The notes beneath the pieces were generated by a model. That model did not search any database. It was not told where the DNA came from and saw only the letters and a program-made list of their open reading frames with translations. From NCBI GenBank assembly GCA_031178005.1, contig JAPSJV010000003.1, positions 1 to 64,000 on the forward strand: DNA of 64,000 bases, read 5' to 3'. Source of the stretch: Pseudarthrobacter sp. GTDB lineage: Bacteria; Actinomycetota; Actinomycetes; Actinomycetales; Micrococcaceae. Shown here in pieces: positions 17,011 through 25,308 of this stretch. Position 1 is the stretch's first letter, and every line of letters starts with the position of its first letter. Position numbers and translations under genes: made by a program.

Positions 17011-17127
17011 CGACAGGGGAGCGCCGCCGTCGTACTCCGCAGTAATGCGAAGACGGGCGGGCGCTGAGAGTGCGGATTGCCGCAGACCCTCGAACCTGAT
17101 CCGGTTAGTACCGGCGCAAGGGAGTCG
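17011..17127 (+). ncRNA. TPP riboswitch (thi box)
   Basis: Conserved elements are in order: the first thi element near 17014-17023, GGGCGCTGAGAGTGCGG (17060-17076), then ACCCTCGAACCTGATCCGG (17086-17104), TTAGTA and CGCAAGGGAGTCG closing the P1 stem with CGAC at 17011-17014. This is the thiamine pyrophosphate aptamer. It precedes the ykoEDC transporter operon, where thi boxes are well known. Confidence 0.93.
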
Positions 17128-17176
17128 AGTTCTCAGAGTTGCCGGAAAGGGCTTTGGCCCCGCCGGACAACTCTCC

Positions 17177-17195
17177 CCTCCTGTACCTCAGGAGG
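17177..17195 (+). promoter_or_regulatory. Shine-Dalgarno-sequestering hairpin of the TPP riboswitch
   Basis: CCTCCTG (17177-17183) is perfectly complementary to CAGGAGG (17189-17195) with a 5-nt loop. The right arm is the ribosome binding site of ykoE, 5 nt before its ATG. A further hairpin at about 17136-17172 lies between the aptamer and this element. The layout indicates control of translation initiation by TPP. Confidence 0.75.
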
Positions 17196-17200
17196 ACGAA

Positions 17201-17851
17201 ATGACAACTGTAAGCGTTAAGAAGACCAGTAAGAGCTGGCGCGTTGTAGACATTGTGGTGGCTGCGCTGATTGCGGTGACCGGTGGCGTTATTTTCTGGG
17301 CCTGGTCCCAGGGCGCCGGCGTGGTTAATGCCCCGATGAACGCCGTGTACCCGCCGCTGACCGGGCTGATCGCCGGCGGCTGGATGATTCCGGCCGTGCT
17401 GGGCATGCTGATCATCCGCAAGCCGGGTGCAGCGCTGTTTTGTGAAACGGTGGCGGCCACGGGTGAGCTGATCATGGGCTCGCAGTACGGCGTGACGGTG
17501 CTGATTTCCGGCCTGCTGCAGGGCCTGGGCGCCGAACTGGTGTTCTTCTTCCTGGTCTACGGCCGCAAGAGCACCCGCAGCTTCCTGCACCAGAAGTACA
17601 ACCTGACCGCCGCGCTGCTGGCCGGTGCTGCTGCCGGACTGTTCTGCGGCCTGAACGACTCCTTTATGCCGTGGGGCTGGAACATCCTGTACCCGGGTGC
17701 TGACAAGCTGGTGTACATCATCTTCTGCGCCATCTCCGGCGCGATCATCGCCGGTGCACTCTCCTGGGTGGCCACCCGCGGCCTGGCCAAGACGGGCGTG
17801 CTGAGTTCCTTCGCGTCCCGCCGGGCAGCTACGGAGCCAGCCTTCAACTGA
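17201..17851 (+). CDS. ykoE: ECF transporter substrate-binding (S) component, YkoE family
   Basis: A 216-residue membrane protein starting at 17201 behind AGGAGG; an upstream in-frame ATG at 17045 lies inside the riboswitch. It has about five hydrophobic helices with the YkoE pattern VVAALIAVTGGVIFWAW, YPPLTGLIAGGWMIPAVLG, RKPGAALFCETVAATGELIM and SQYGVTVLISGLLQGLGAEL. YkoE is the S component that captures thiamine or hydroxymethylpyrimidine. The stop overlaps the ATG of the ATPase gene by 1 bp. Confidence 0.92.
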   Translation: MTTVSVKKTSKSWRVVDIVVAALIAVTGGVIFWAWSQGAGVVNAPMNAVYPPLTGLIAGGWMIPAVLGMLIIRKPGAALFCETVAATGELIMGSQYGVTVLISGLLQGLGAELVFFFLVYGRKSTRSFLHQKYNLTAALLAGAAAGLFCGLNDSFMPWGWNILYPGADKLVYIIFCAISGAIIAGALSWVATRGLAKTGVLSSFASRRAATEPAFN

Positions 17852-19371
17852 TGCCAACAGCCGACGACGGCGTCCGCCCCGCCGCCATCACCGCCAACGG
17901 GTGGGGGTGGCGGCACGCCGGACGGATTACACCGGCCGTGGCCGGCCTGGACCTGGACATCCGCCCCGGCGAACGCGTGCTGCTGCTGGGTCCGTCCGGA
18001 TCCGGCAAATCCACGCTGCTGCACGCCCTCGCCGGCGTGCTCGGTGACGAGGAGGACGACGCCGACGAATCGGGCTCGCTCCTGATCGACGGCGCCCCGC
18101 CCCGAGACCAGCGCGGCCGTGCCGGACTCATGCAGCAGGATCCGGAAACCCAGGTGGTGCTCTCGCGCCTGGCTGACGACGTCGCTTTCGGCGCGGAAAA
18201 CCTTGCCGTCCCGCGCGACGAGATCTGGCGCCGCGTCCACGAAGCGCTGGAGGACGTTGGCCTGCGCGGCTCTGGTTCAGGCTCTGCCGGGGGCGGGGTG
18301 CAACTGGACCACCCGACGTCGGCCCTGTCCGGTGGGCAGAAGCAGCGCCTGGCGCTCGCCGGCATCCTGGCCATGCGCCCCGGGCTGATCCTGCTGGACG
18401 AGCCCACCGCCAACCTGGACCCCGCCGGAGTTCTGGAAGTCCGCGACGCCGTGGCCCGCTGCCTGGACAAAACCGGCGCAACGCTGGTGGTGGTGGAACA
18501 CCGCGTCGCCGTCTGGAAAGACGTCGTGGATCGGATTGTGGTGTTGCAGCCCGGGAGTTCCTCGGGCTCCGGGGTGCTGTTCGACGGCCCGCCGGACCAG
18601 GTGCTGGGCCAGGCCCGCGAACTGCTGACGACGGCGGGAGTCTGGGTACCGGGGTACGTCCCGGTGACGCGCCCCCGGACTGAGCCCGCTGCCGCGACCA
18701 TGCTGCTGGCCGCCGAAAACCTTGCCGTCTCCCGCGGCCGTTCAACCCGGCAGGGCTTCCGGAAGGTGCCGCCGCGGCCCGTCCAGTCCGGCGTCCATGC
18801 GGTTGTCCGGGCCGGGCAGGCACTGACCATCACCGGACCGAACGGTGCCGGAAAATCCACGGTGGCGCTGACTCTGGGCGGACTGTTGGAACCGGCGGCA
18901 GGGACTGTATCCGCCGCCGTCGACCTTTCCCGTGGTGCCGGCATCGACCCGTACAAATGGAAAGCCAAGGAGCTGATCGCGCGGATCGGCACCGTCTTCC
19001 AGGAGCCGGAGCACCAGTTTGTCACCAGCCGGGTGCTCGATGAGCTCACCTTCGGACCCCGGCACCTTGGCCGCGGCGACGAGCGCGTGGATGAGCTCCT
19101 GGAACGGCTGCGGCTCACGCACCTGGTGGAGGCCAACCCGTATACGCTTTCCGGCGGCGAGAAGCGGCGGTTGTCGGTGGCCACCGTGCTGGCCGCCCAC
19201 CCGCAGGTGCTGATCCTGGACGAGCCGACCTTCGGTCAGGACGCCAACACCTGGGCCGAGCTGGCGTCCTTGCTGTCTGAGCTGCTCGACGCCGGGACGG
19301 CCGTGGTGTCCGTGACGCACGATGCCGAGTTCACGCATGCCCTCGGCGGAACGGAGCTGCGGCTTACATGA
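17851..19371 (+). CDS. ykoD: ECF transporter dual ATPase, YkoD-like
   Basis: The 506-residue protein contains two ABC ATPase domains. The first has Walker A GPSGSGKST at 47-55, signature LSGGQKQR and Walker B LILLDEPT. The second has GPNGAGKST, LSGGEKRR and VLILDEPTFGQD. Fusing both energising ATPases into one chain is typical of the YkoEDC thiamine-precursor system. ATP hydrolysis drives uptake through YkoE and YkoC. Confidence 0.93.
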   Translation: MPTADDGVRPAAITANGWGWRHAGRITPAVAGLDLDIRPGERVLLLGPSGSGKSTLLHALAGVLGDEEDDADESGSLLIDGAPPRDQRGRAGLMQQDPETQVVLSRLADDVAFGAENLAVPRDEIWRRVHEALEDVGLRGSGSGSAGGGVQLDHPTSALSGGQKQRLALAGILAMRPGLILLDEPTANLDPAGVLEVRDAVARCLDKTGATLVVVEHRVAVWKDVVDRIVVLQPGSSSGSGVLFDGPPDQVLGQARELLTTAGVWVPGYVPVTRPRTEPAAATMLLAAENLAVSRGRSTRQGFRKVPPRPVQSGVHAVVRAGQALTITGPNGAGKSTVALTLGGLLEPAAGTVSAAVDLSRGAGIDPYKWKAKELIARIGTVFQEPEHQFVTSRVLDELTFGPRHLGRGDERVDELLERLRLTHLVEANPYTLSGGEKRRLSVATVLAAHPQVLILDEPTFGQDANTWAELASLLSELLDAGTAVVSVTHDAEFTHALGGTELRLT

Positions 19372-20159
19372 GGCAGGAACTCACCATCCGGGGCAGCCAC
19401 GCGCTGTTGACCCGGAGCAATCCGCTGGCCAAGTTTGCCGCCGTCATCCTGATCTCGATGGTGCTGGCACTCTCCGTCGACTGGGTATCAGCATCCGTGG
19501 CGCTGGTGGGCGAGCTGGCGGTGCTGCCGCTGGCCGGGCTCACGCTTGGCCTGCTCTGGCGTCGCGGCTGGCCGCTGATCATTGCGGCTGTGGTGGGCGG
19601 CTGGAGCACCTCTATTATCGCCGCCGATTCCGGAAAAACATTGCTCGACGCCGGCATCTGGACCATCAGCGAGGGCTCACTGGAGCTGGGGCTCGGCTTC
19701 CTCCTGCGAGGCCTGGCGATCGCGCTGCCGGCCATCATCCTGATGAGCTGCACCGATCCCACGGACCTGGCCGATGCCCTGGCGCAGAAGGCCCGGCTGC
19801 CGCACCGCTTTGTGCTGGGGACGCTGGCCGCGATGCGGCTGGTGGGGTTGATGGCCGAGGAGTGGCAGACCATCGGCATGGCCCGGCGTGCCAGGGGAGT
19901 GGGCTCGCACGGCAGTCCGCTCCAGCGCATCCGGGCCACCCTCGGGCAGAGCTTCGGGCTGCTGGTGCAGGCCCTGCGCCGCGCCACGCGGCTGGCCGTA
20001 ACGATGGAAGCCCGCGGATTTGGCACCTCGGAGCGGACCTGGGCACGCGAATCCACGTACTCGCGCCTGGATCTTTGGGTGATGATTGGAGCTTTGGTGA
20101 TCGCTGTCGCGGCGGTGAGTGCCGCCGTCGTAATGGGGACCTGGAACTTCGTGTTTTAG
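19368..20159 (+). CDS. ykoC: ECF transporter transmembrane (T) component, YkoC-like
   Basis: A 263-residue membrane protein starting with an ATG overlapping the ATPase stop. It has the CbiQ/YkoC T-component pattern: NPLAKFAAVILISMVLALSV at the N-terminus and the coupling-helix motif ARRARGVGSHGSPLQRIRAT with a second MEARGFGTSERTWARES. It couples the two ATPase domains to the S component. It is the last gene of the TPP-regulated operon; no clear terminator is seen in the 110 bp before the convergent toxin gene. Confidence 0.92.
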   Translation: MRQELTIRGSHALLTRSNPLAKFAAVILISMVLALSVDWVSASVALVGELAVLPLAGLTLGLLWRRGWPLIIAAVVGGWSTSIIAADSGKTLLDAGIWTISEGSLELGLGFLLRGLAIALPAIILMSCTDPTDLADALAQKARLPHRFVLGTLAAMRLVGLMAEEWQTIGMARRARGVGSHGSPLQRIRATLGQSFGLLVQALRRATRLAVTMEARGFGTSERTWARESTYSRLDLWVMIGALVIAVAAVSAAVVMGTWNFVF

Positions 20160-20270
20160 CGGCAGGCACGGCTGGCTTCCAGGTCCTGTGGAGTGTGTAG
20201 AGCCCATTTGCTGAGCCCCTACTTGGACGTCAGGTCACGAAGGGTGCGTGTCTAGGCGGCGTAGCGGTGG

Positions 20271-21083
20271 TCAACCCTTTTTGAGCCGGTTCACCGGCGG
20301 TAGCTGGAGGTTGGCGGACAGGATACGCAGCGCGTCCTGCGCCGGCATGCGGTCTGAGGGCTCCAGCAAATGCCAGGACCGATGGCCCGGGTCTTCCAGA
20401 GCCTTGTGTAGGGTCAGGATGCGGGACTTGTCCTTGCCCTTCATTTCCTTGGCGGTGGCCAGCGGATCAATGATGGTGGCGCAGAGCGCGACGGCGTCAT
20501 CCAGGTGCCGCCCCTTGTCACGGGAGTCTTCCCGGTAGGCCGCACCTTTTAGGACGAGGGCGCCCAGGGCGTTGGGGACGCTGATAAGGACGGGCTCGTC
20601 GTCGTCAACAGCCAGCCGGCAGTTCACTGTCCGCTGCAGCGCTTGAGTTCCGCCTGATACTTGGAACGGTTTGCGGCCGCCGATGGTCGGCACTTTTTCC
20701 TCAGGCATGCGGTCGGCGATCATGACGTCGATCTGCTGCTTGTCGCGGACAAACCGGTGGGCCGGGGCGTCATGGTCGATGGACTTTTGCAGGGTGTAGC
20801 CGAGTGTGGCGAGAACGGCGATTACGGACGTCGTCGTCGCCCCGGTTTCGATGTGCAGCACGATGTCGACGTCCGCGGTTGGCCGGGAGACGGCCAGACC
20901 TGCCGCGGAGGAGTGAAGCTGGACCATGAGGCCACCCACGAGCGTCCACTGTGTGGAGGGCAGCGCCCGTGCCAGCTCAATGCATTGCGGCCACGGCGTG
21001 CCCCAGCCGCCTGGCGGCACGGGGACGTCCCAGATCTCACGGCCATCGGCCATGGCCACTTCGGGCAGGTCAGGCTCAGACAT
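20271..21083 (-). CDS. AbiEii-like nucleotidyltransferase toxin
   Basis: A 270-residue protein with a DNA polymerase beta-type nucleotidyltransferase core: GG at residues 50-51 and RPTADVDIVL at 67-76 with the metal-binding Asp71/Asp73 pair, then the third acidic strand QQIDVMIADRM. This matches AbiEii/MenT-type toxins. Such enzymes transfer nucleotides to tRNA or another target and stop growth until the partner restores control. The ATG lies inside the last codons of the antitoxin-like gene (8-bp overlap). Similarity to the classic AbiEii is moderate, so the target is unknown. Confidence 0.78.
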   Translation of the reverse strand: MSEPDLPEVAMADGREIWDVPVPPGGWGTPWPQCIELARALPSTQWTLVGGLMVQLHSSAAGLAVSRPTADVDIVLHIETGATTTSVIAVLATLGYTLQKSIDHDAPAHRFVRDKQQIDVMIADRMPEEKVPTIGGRKPFQVSGGTQALQRTVNCRLAVDDDEPVLISVPNALGALVLKGAAYREDSRDKGRHLDDAVALCATIIDPLATAKEMKGKDKSRILTLHKALEDPGHRSWHLLEPSDRMPAQDALRILSANLQLPPVNRLKKG

Positions 21084-21765
21084 GGAGCAGTTTGTCGATG
21101 ACGCGCCGGCCGGCGCTGCGTTCGCGAATGGCCAGTGAACTCATAAGGTCCACGGCAACGGCGGCCACGGGTGCGTAGCCTTCGGCGAAGGGTTCCTTCA
21201 GCTCGACCTCGTGGATGATGGCGTTGCCATCGGGGTCTTCAATCAGTCCGAAGGCGTTGGCGAGGGCCTGGGCATCCCCTGCCATGACATAACCTTCGGC
21301 GATGCCGCCGCCTCCCGACATGCCGAAGGTTTCTGCGGTGGATCTGTCCCGCATGGCGGAGGTTCCGCTGGCGATCAAGTGCTCGTTCAGTCGGTCCACG
21401 GCCTCCCGGGTCGCGCGGTACCGGATCGTGTGGTCTTTGTGCCGGGCGAGAGAGCAGACAGCGGTTGCATCAAGGGTACGAAGCCTGCGTTTGAGGCGGG
21501 ACTTCTCGGAGGATGAGATCCAGGTGGGGTCCTGGCCGGACAGTAGCGCCAGCGCAGCCCACGCCGTCCTCTGCGTCCAGGCACGGCCCCGGCGGGTCCC
21601 GGTGGCGGCCAGACGTTCGACAGATGACGGCTCAATGAGAATGGACTTGCCCGCCGTTCCCGCGGTCATCAGCTGGCGGGAGCCGATCAGCCGGTGGATC
21701 GACATCTTGCTCCGGCCTAGGCGCTCAGCAGCCTCAGCGACCGTCATTTCACGCCTCAGGTTCAT
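21076..21765 (-). CDS. Helix-turn-helix antitoxin partner (AbiEi-like)
   Basis: The 229-residue protein has an N-terminal excisionase/MerR-like helix-turn-helix (MTVAEAAERLGRSKMSIHRL, residues about 7-30) followed by a ~180-residue helical and mixed domain without a recognised family. It is the first gene of a two-gene unit with the nucleotidyltransferase and starts 10 bp from a pair of palindromes that fit an autoregulatory operator. In AbiE systems the antitoxin both represses its own promoter and neutralises the toxin; I infer that role here from position and motif, not from strong sequence identity. Confidence 0.7.
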   Translation of the reverse strand: MNLRREMTVAEAAERLGRSKMSIHRLIGSRQLMTAGTAGKSILIEPSSVERLAATGTRRGRAWTQRTAWAALALLSGQDPTWISSSEKSRLKRRLRTLDATAVCSLARHKDHTIRYRATREAVDRLNEHLIASGTSAMRDRSTAETFGMSGGGGIAEGYVMAGDAQALANAFGLIEDPDGNAIIHEVELKEPFAEGYAPVAAVAVDLMSSLAIRERSAGRRVIDKLLHV

Positions 21766-21774
21766 GGACTAACC

Positions 21775-21830
21775 GTTACATGTGTAACTAATAGTGTCAA
21801 TGCAGTAACCGTTACACATGTAATGGTTAC
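21775..21830 (-). promoter_or_regulatory. Paired palindromic operators of the toxin-antitoxin unit
   Basis: GTTACATGTGTAAC (21775-21788) and its inverted counterpart GTTACACATGTAAT (21811-21824) are 22 bp apart. The second sits inside a larger imperfect 26-bp palindrome (21805-21830) flanked by GTAACC and GGTTAC. They lie directly upstream of the antitoxin start. Two related palindromes are typical of antitoxin autorepression. Confidence 0.72.
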
Positions 21831-22133
21831 TGCCAATACCTGCTGCTGGCTGAGGACTGGCGCGGTAACCTCGGGCGTTTTAATCGGAGTCCCGGGTGAG
21901 CGGACTGCCGCGGGTGCGCTCATGGGACTATGGGGTGGCAGTGCGGTTATTCCGATCTTGCGATTCTTATGTTTGTGCTTGCGCTCTTCGCTTGGCGACT
22001 CTTACCTCCAGACCTTCGGAAAAGGTTCGCCACTTATACGGGGTGGAGCCAACGCTGGACGGCGCGGCGCTGCAACGTAAGGTTTACGGAAGATGCCCGT
22101 GCACGGGCGACACAACAACTTGAGGGGGATCAT
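21831..22133. other. Intergenic region between the toxin-antitoxin unit and flotillin
   Basis: About 300 bp without a convincing gene. The flotillin frame is open from 21930, but no ribosome binding site or family similarity supports using it. The region must hold the flotillin promoter; I cannot assign its boxes. Confidence 0.5.
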
Positions 22134-23639
22134 TTGTTAGCTTTGTTGATCGGGGGCGGCGCGCTCGCCGTCTTGTTCATTGCAGGATTCATTTTCTATA
22201 CAACGAGCATCCGGTTCGCCAAGCCCAACGAGGCCATGCTGATCACCGGCAAGAGCGATCCGAACACCACCGATGAGACTTCGGATGACCAGTCCCGCGT
22301 GATCATCAACAACCGGGCGTTCGTTAATCCGATCACGGAGCGGGTCAGCCACATCTCGCTATCCTCCCGTCAGGTTGAGGTCACCATCGAAGCCATCTCC
22401 AACAACGGCATCCAGCTCAAGCTGACCGGCGTGGCACAGGTGAAAGTCGGCGGCGACAAGATCTCCGTCCGCAAGGCAGCCCAGCGCTTCCTTGACCAGC
22501 AGGACGCCATTGACCACTACACCCAGGAGACCCTGTCCGGTTCGCTGCGTTCCATCGTGGGCATGCTGAGCGTCGACGCGATCATCAAGGACCGCGCCCA
22601 GTTCGCTGCCTCCGTCAAGGAAGAAGCCGAGCACTCGATGACCAACCAGGGCCTGGTGATTGATACCTTCCAGATCAAGTCCGTGGATGACACCGGCGGA
22701 TACCTGAAGAACCTTGGCCGCCCGGAAGCCGCGCTGGTTGCCCGGAACGCCAGCATTGCCGAGGCCAACTCGCAGCGTGAAGCCGCGGAGGCCAAAGCCT
22801 TGGCGGACCAGAAGACTGCCGAAGCCGAGCAGAAGCTGGCCCTCCGCCGCGCCGAGCTGAAGCAGGAAACCGATGCCCGCCAGGCCGAGGCGGATGCGGC
22901 CGGACCTCTCGCCCAGGCCGAGCAGCAGGAAGCGATCATTCTCAAGAACCAGCAGGTGGTGGCCCGGCAGGCCGAGCTCCGCGAAAAGGAACTGGACATC
23001 GAGGTCCGCAAACCGGCCGATGCCGCCAAGTACAAGGTTGAAACCGAGGCGGCTGCAGACCTGGAACGCCGTACCCGGATTTCCGAAGCCACCAAGGTTG
23101 AAGCCGCTGCAGAGTTGGAGACCCGCAAGCTCAAGGCCGCCGGTAACGAGGTGGAAGCCAAGGCACTCGCGGCCGCCAACACCGCCAAGGGCAACGCCGA
23201 GACGGAGATCAACAAGACGCGTGGCCTCGCCGAAGCAGAAGTTACCAAGACGCAGGGTATTGCAGAAGCCGATGTTGTTGGCCTGCGCGGCCGGGCCGAA
23301 GCCGAAGCCATCGAGGCCCAGGCCAAGGCGTACAGCGAGTTCAACGAAGCGGCAATCCTGAACAAGCTCCTGGAAGTCCTGCCGGCCATCGCCAAGGAAA
23401 TCGCTGCTCCGATGAGCGCCATCAGCAACATGACGGTGATCTCCAACGACGGCGCCAGCCAGGTAAGCAAGAACGTTTCCTCCGGTGTGCAGGAGACGGC
23501 CCAGCTGCTCAAGGACGCCACTGGGTTCGACGTCATCGAAATGCTGAAGGGCTTCGGTAAGTCCACAACCGTGGTGCAGCCTTCAACCGCGGTGGAACCG
23601 GTGGCAACCGGCAACGGAACGGTCCCGGAGGCGAACTAG
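22134..23639 (+). CDS. Flotillin-family (SPFH) membrane scaffold protein
   Basis: I place the start at TTG (22134), 6 nt after GAGGGG (22122-22127), giving 501 residues. A single membrane helix lies near residues 3-22 (LLIGGGALAVLFIAGFIF), followed by the SPFH/band-7 domain to about residue 180 (RAFVNPITERVSHISLSSRQ). A long Ala/Glu/Lys-rich coiled coil spans about 190-420 and a conserved end region follows (LNKLLEVLPAIAKEIAAPMS). Flotillins organise functional membrane microdomains. The gene appears monocistronic with a terminator behind it. No NfeD partner gene is adjacent, which is unusual for some flotillin types. Confidence 0.9.
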   Translation: MLALLIGGGALAVLFIAGFIFYTTSIRFAKPNEAMLITGKSDPNTTDETSDDQSRVIINNRAFVNPITERVSHISLSSRQVEVTIEAISNNGIQLKLTGVAQVKVGGDKISVRKAAQRFLDQQDAIDHYTQETLSGSLRSIVGMLSVDAIIKDRAQFAASVKEEAEHSMTNQGLVIDTFQIKSVDDTGGYLKNLGRPEAALVARNASIAEANSQREAAEAKALADQKTAEAEQKLALRRAELKQETDARQAEADAAGPLAQAEQQEAIILKNQQVVARQAELREKELDIEVRKPADAAKYKVETEAAADLERRTRISEATKVEAAAELETRKLKAAGNEVEAKALAAANTAKGNAETEINKTRGLAEAEVTKTQGIAEADVVGLRGRAEAEAIEAQAKAYSEFNEAAILNKLLEVLPAIAKEIAAPMSAISNMTVISNDGASQVSKNVSSGVQETAQLLKDATGFDVIEMLKGFGKSTTVVQPSTAVEPVATGNGTVPEAN

Positions 23640-23665
23640 CCGCCGCTCCCTCCCACTTTCTGACC

Positions 23666-23704
23666 GAAAAGCGTGGTGTGTTGCCACAACACGCCGCGCT
23701 TTTC
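23666..23704 (+). terminator. Terminator after the flotillin gene
   Basis: GAAAAGCG (23666-23673) pairs with CGCTTTTC (23697-23704), with further partial pairing of the GTGTTG/CAACAC arms inside. The right arm ends in a short T-run, fitting intrinsic termination 27 bp after the stop. Confidence 0.7.
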
Positions 23705-23848
23705 CGTGTCCCGCGAGTGCGAGTGGGAAGGAACGTTCGACGGCGGACCGGACCGGAATTGCCAAAACGATTCTTCACCACAAGCAAATTCACTCTACGA
23801 CCGCCCCACCCGGGCCGTCAATAGTCGCCTGACGACAGAAAGTGACGC

Positions 23849-23903
23849 TTGACACCTTCCCTCGGACGGCCCTAATGTGTTGCCAAGTCGTTTTGGCAAA
23901 ACG
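23849..23903 (+). promoter_or_regulatory. Promoter and LacI-type operator of the GH91 sugar locus
   Basis: TTGACA (23849-23854) is followed 17-18 bp later by a weak -10 region (CTAATGT, 23872-23878). Just downstream is a perfect 15-bp palindrome CGTTTTGGCAAAACG (23889-23903), centred where transcription would start. A half-site CAAAACG (23763-23769) lies about 130 bp upstream and may be an auxiliary site. The local LacI gene (28628-29668) is the likely repressor. Confidence 0.68.
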
Positions 23904-23959
23904 ATTTTTCTCCTCATTCATCTCGCCACCTCCGTTCGAGAGAAAGTGAGTCGACAGCG

Positions 23960-25240
23960 ATGTCCACTCGAAACAAGATCTTCAGGCTCGCCACTATCGG
24001 CGGCATTTTCACCACCGTGGCACTTGCAGCAACGGCCTGCGGCGCAGGGGGCCCCGCATCGTCGTCGGGAAGTGAAAGCAACACCGTAAACGTGCTGGTG
24101 GAAGCCGGCGGACACGCTGAACTCAAAGGCGTCGCGGAACAGTGCAAGAAGGACGCAGGGATCAACGTCAACTTCGTCGAGCTGCCCTATGACGGCATGT
24201 TCAACAGGCTCTCCAGCGAATTTTCCTCCGGCAACGTCTCGTTCGATGTTGCCGCGCTGGACTCGGTATGGCTGCCCAGCTTCAAGGATGCGCTCCAGCC
24301 CATCGACGAGCTCTTCACGGATGAGGCCAAGAAGGACATCTTCCCGGCCCTGGTCAAGGAAGCGAACGTGGACGGCCACTTCATCGGCATGCCGGCCTGG
24401 ACCAACGCGGAAATCATCCTGTACCGCAAAGACCTCTTCGAGGACGCCGCCAACAAGGCGGATTTCCAGGCGAAGTATGGTTATGAACTTGCGGCGCCCA
24501 CCACCTGGAAGCAGTACCAGGACATTGCCGAGTTCTTCACCAAGGACGGAATGTTCGGCACGGACGTCAAGGGCGCGGTGGAGACCGAATGGCTGGCCCA
24601 CGTGTTGCAGGCCGGCTCGCCCATGGTCCTGGACGCGGAGAACAACGTAGTCATCGACAACCAGGCCCACAAGGAAGCGCTGGACTTCTACGTCAGCCTC
24701 GTTGACTCAGCGCCCGCCGGTGCCGCCCAGGTCGATTGGGCCGCGGCCCAGAACCTGTTCAACCAGGGCAAGACCGCCATGACGCGCTTCTGGGCCCACG
24801 CCTACCGCCAGATCCCCGCGGATTCTGCCGTGGCCGGAAAAGTCGGAACGGCAACCATGATCGGCGGTTCCGCCGGTGTGGCAGGTGTACCGGGCCCCTG
24901 GTACCTGACCGTCCCCAAGGCCACCAAGAAGACCGAAAGCGCCAAGAGGTTTGTCCAGTGCGCCTACGATCACAACAACCTGGGCATCGAATCCAGCCTT
25001 GGCCTGGCCTCCCGCATCTCGGCCTTTGAGCAGTACCAGGACAAGGAAGGCTACGAGAGCTTCAAGCCGCTGATCGAGACGCTGAACGGTGAAGCCACGG
25101 CAACCCGGCCGGCCACCGAAAAGTGGCAGCAGATTGTGGATACCGTGCTGGTGCCCCTGCTGCAGAAGGCCGTGGCTGGCGGCGATTCGGCTGCACTCCT
25201 GGCCGCGGCCAAGACGCAGATCCAGGGCCTCCTCAAGTAA
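23960..25240 (+). CDS. CUT1 sugar ABC transporter, substrate-binding lipoprotein
   Basis: A 426-residue extracellular solute-binding protein. The signal peptide ends in the lipobox LAATAC with Cys27 as lipidation site. The mature part shows the family-1 binding protein pattern (FVELPYDGMFNRLSSEF, FDVAALDSVWLPSF, GMPAWTNAEIILYRKDLFED, KTAMTRFWAHAYRQIP). It captures an oligosaccharide outside the cell and hands it to the two permeases downstream. Given the GH91 and GH32 enzymes in the operon, a difructose dianhydride or small fructan is the likely ligand. Confidence 0.9.
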   Translation: MSTRNKIFRLATIGGIFTTVALAATACGAGGPASSSGSESNTVNVLVEAGGHAELKGVAEQCKKDAGINVNFVELPYDGMFNRLSSEFSSGNVSFDVAALDSVWLPSFKDALQPIDELFTDEAKKDIFPALVKEANVDGHFIGMPAWTNAEIILYRKDLFEDAANKADFQAKYGYELAAPTTWKQYQDIAEFFTKDGMFGTDVKGAVETEWLAHVLQAGSPMVLDAENNVVIDNQAHKEALDFYVSLVDSAPAGAAQVDWAAAQNLFNQGKTAMTRFWAHAYRQIPADSAVAGKVGTATMIGGSAGVAGVPGPWYLTVPKATKKTESAKRFVQCAYDHNNLGIESSLGLASRISAFEQYQDKEGYESFKPLIETLNGEATATRPATEKWQQIVDTVLVPLLQKAVAGGDSAALLAAAKTQIQGLLK

Positions 25241-25244
25241 GACT

Positions 25245-25284
25245 CCGCGGCCGGCACCGCCGTCAAAGACGGTGCCGGCCGCGG
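25245..25284 (+). terminator. Intraoperon hairpin after the binding-protein gene
   Basis: A perfect 15-bp GC-rich stem (25245-25259 with 25270-25284), 10-nt loop, sits between the binding-protein stop and the first permease. With no T-run it probably protects or attenuates the transcript, so that binding protein is made in excess over permeases. Confidence 0.7.
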
Positions 25285-25308
25285 CCCCAACCAGCGGAAG
25301 AGAAAACC

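Noticed and set aside
21930..22133. An in-frame N-terminal extension of the flotillin of 68 residues with a hydrophobic stretch.
   Set aside because: Flotillins start just before the membrane helix; the TTG at 22134 has a good ribosome binding site, the upstream ATG does not.
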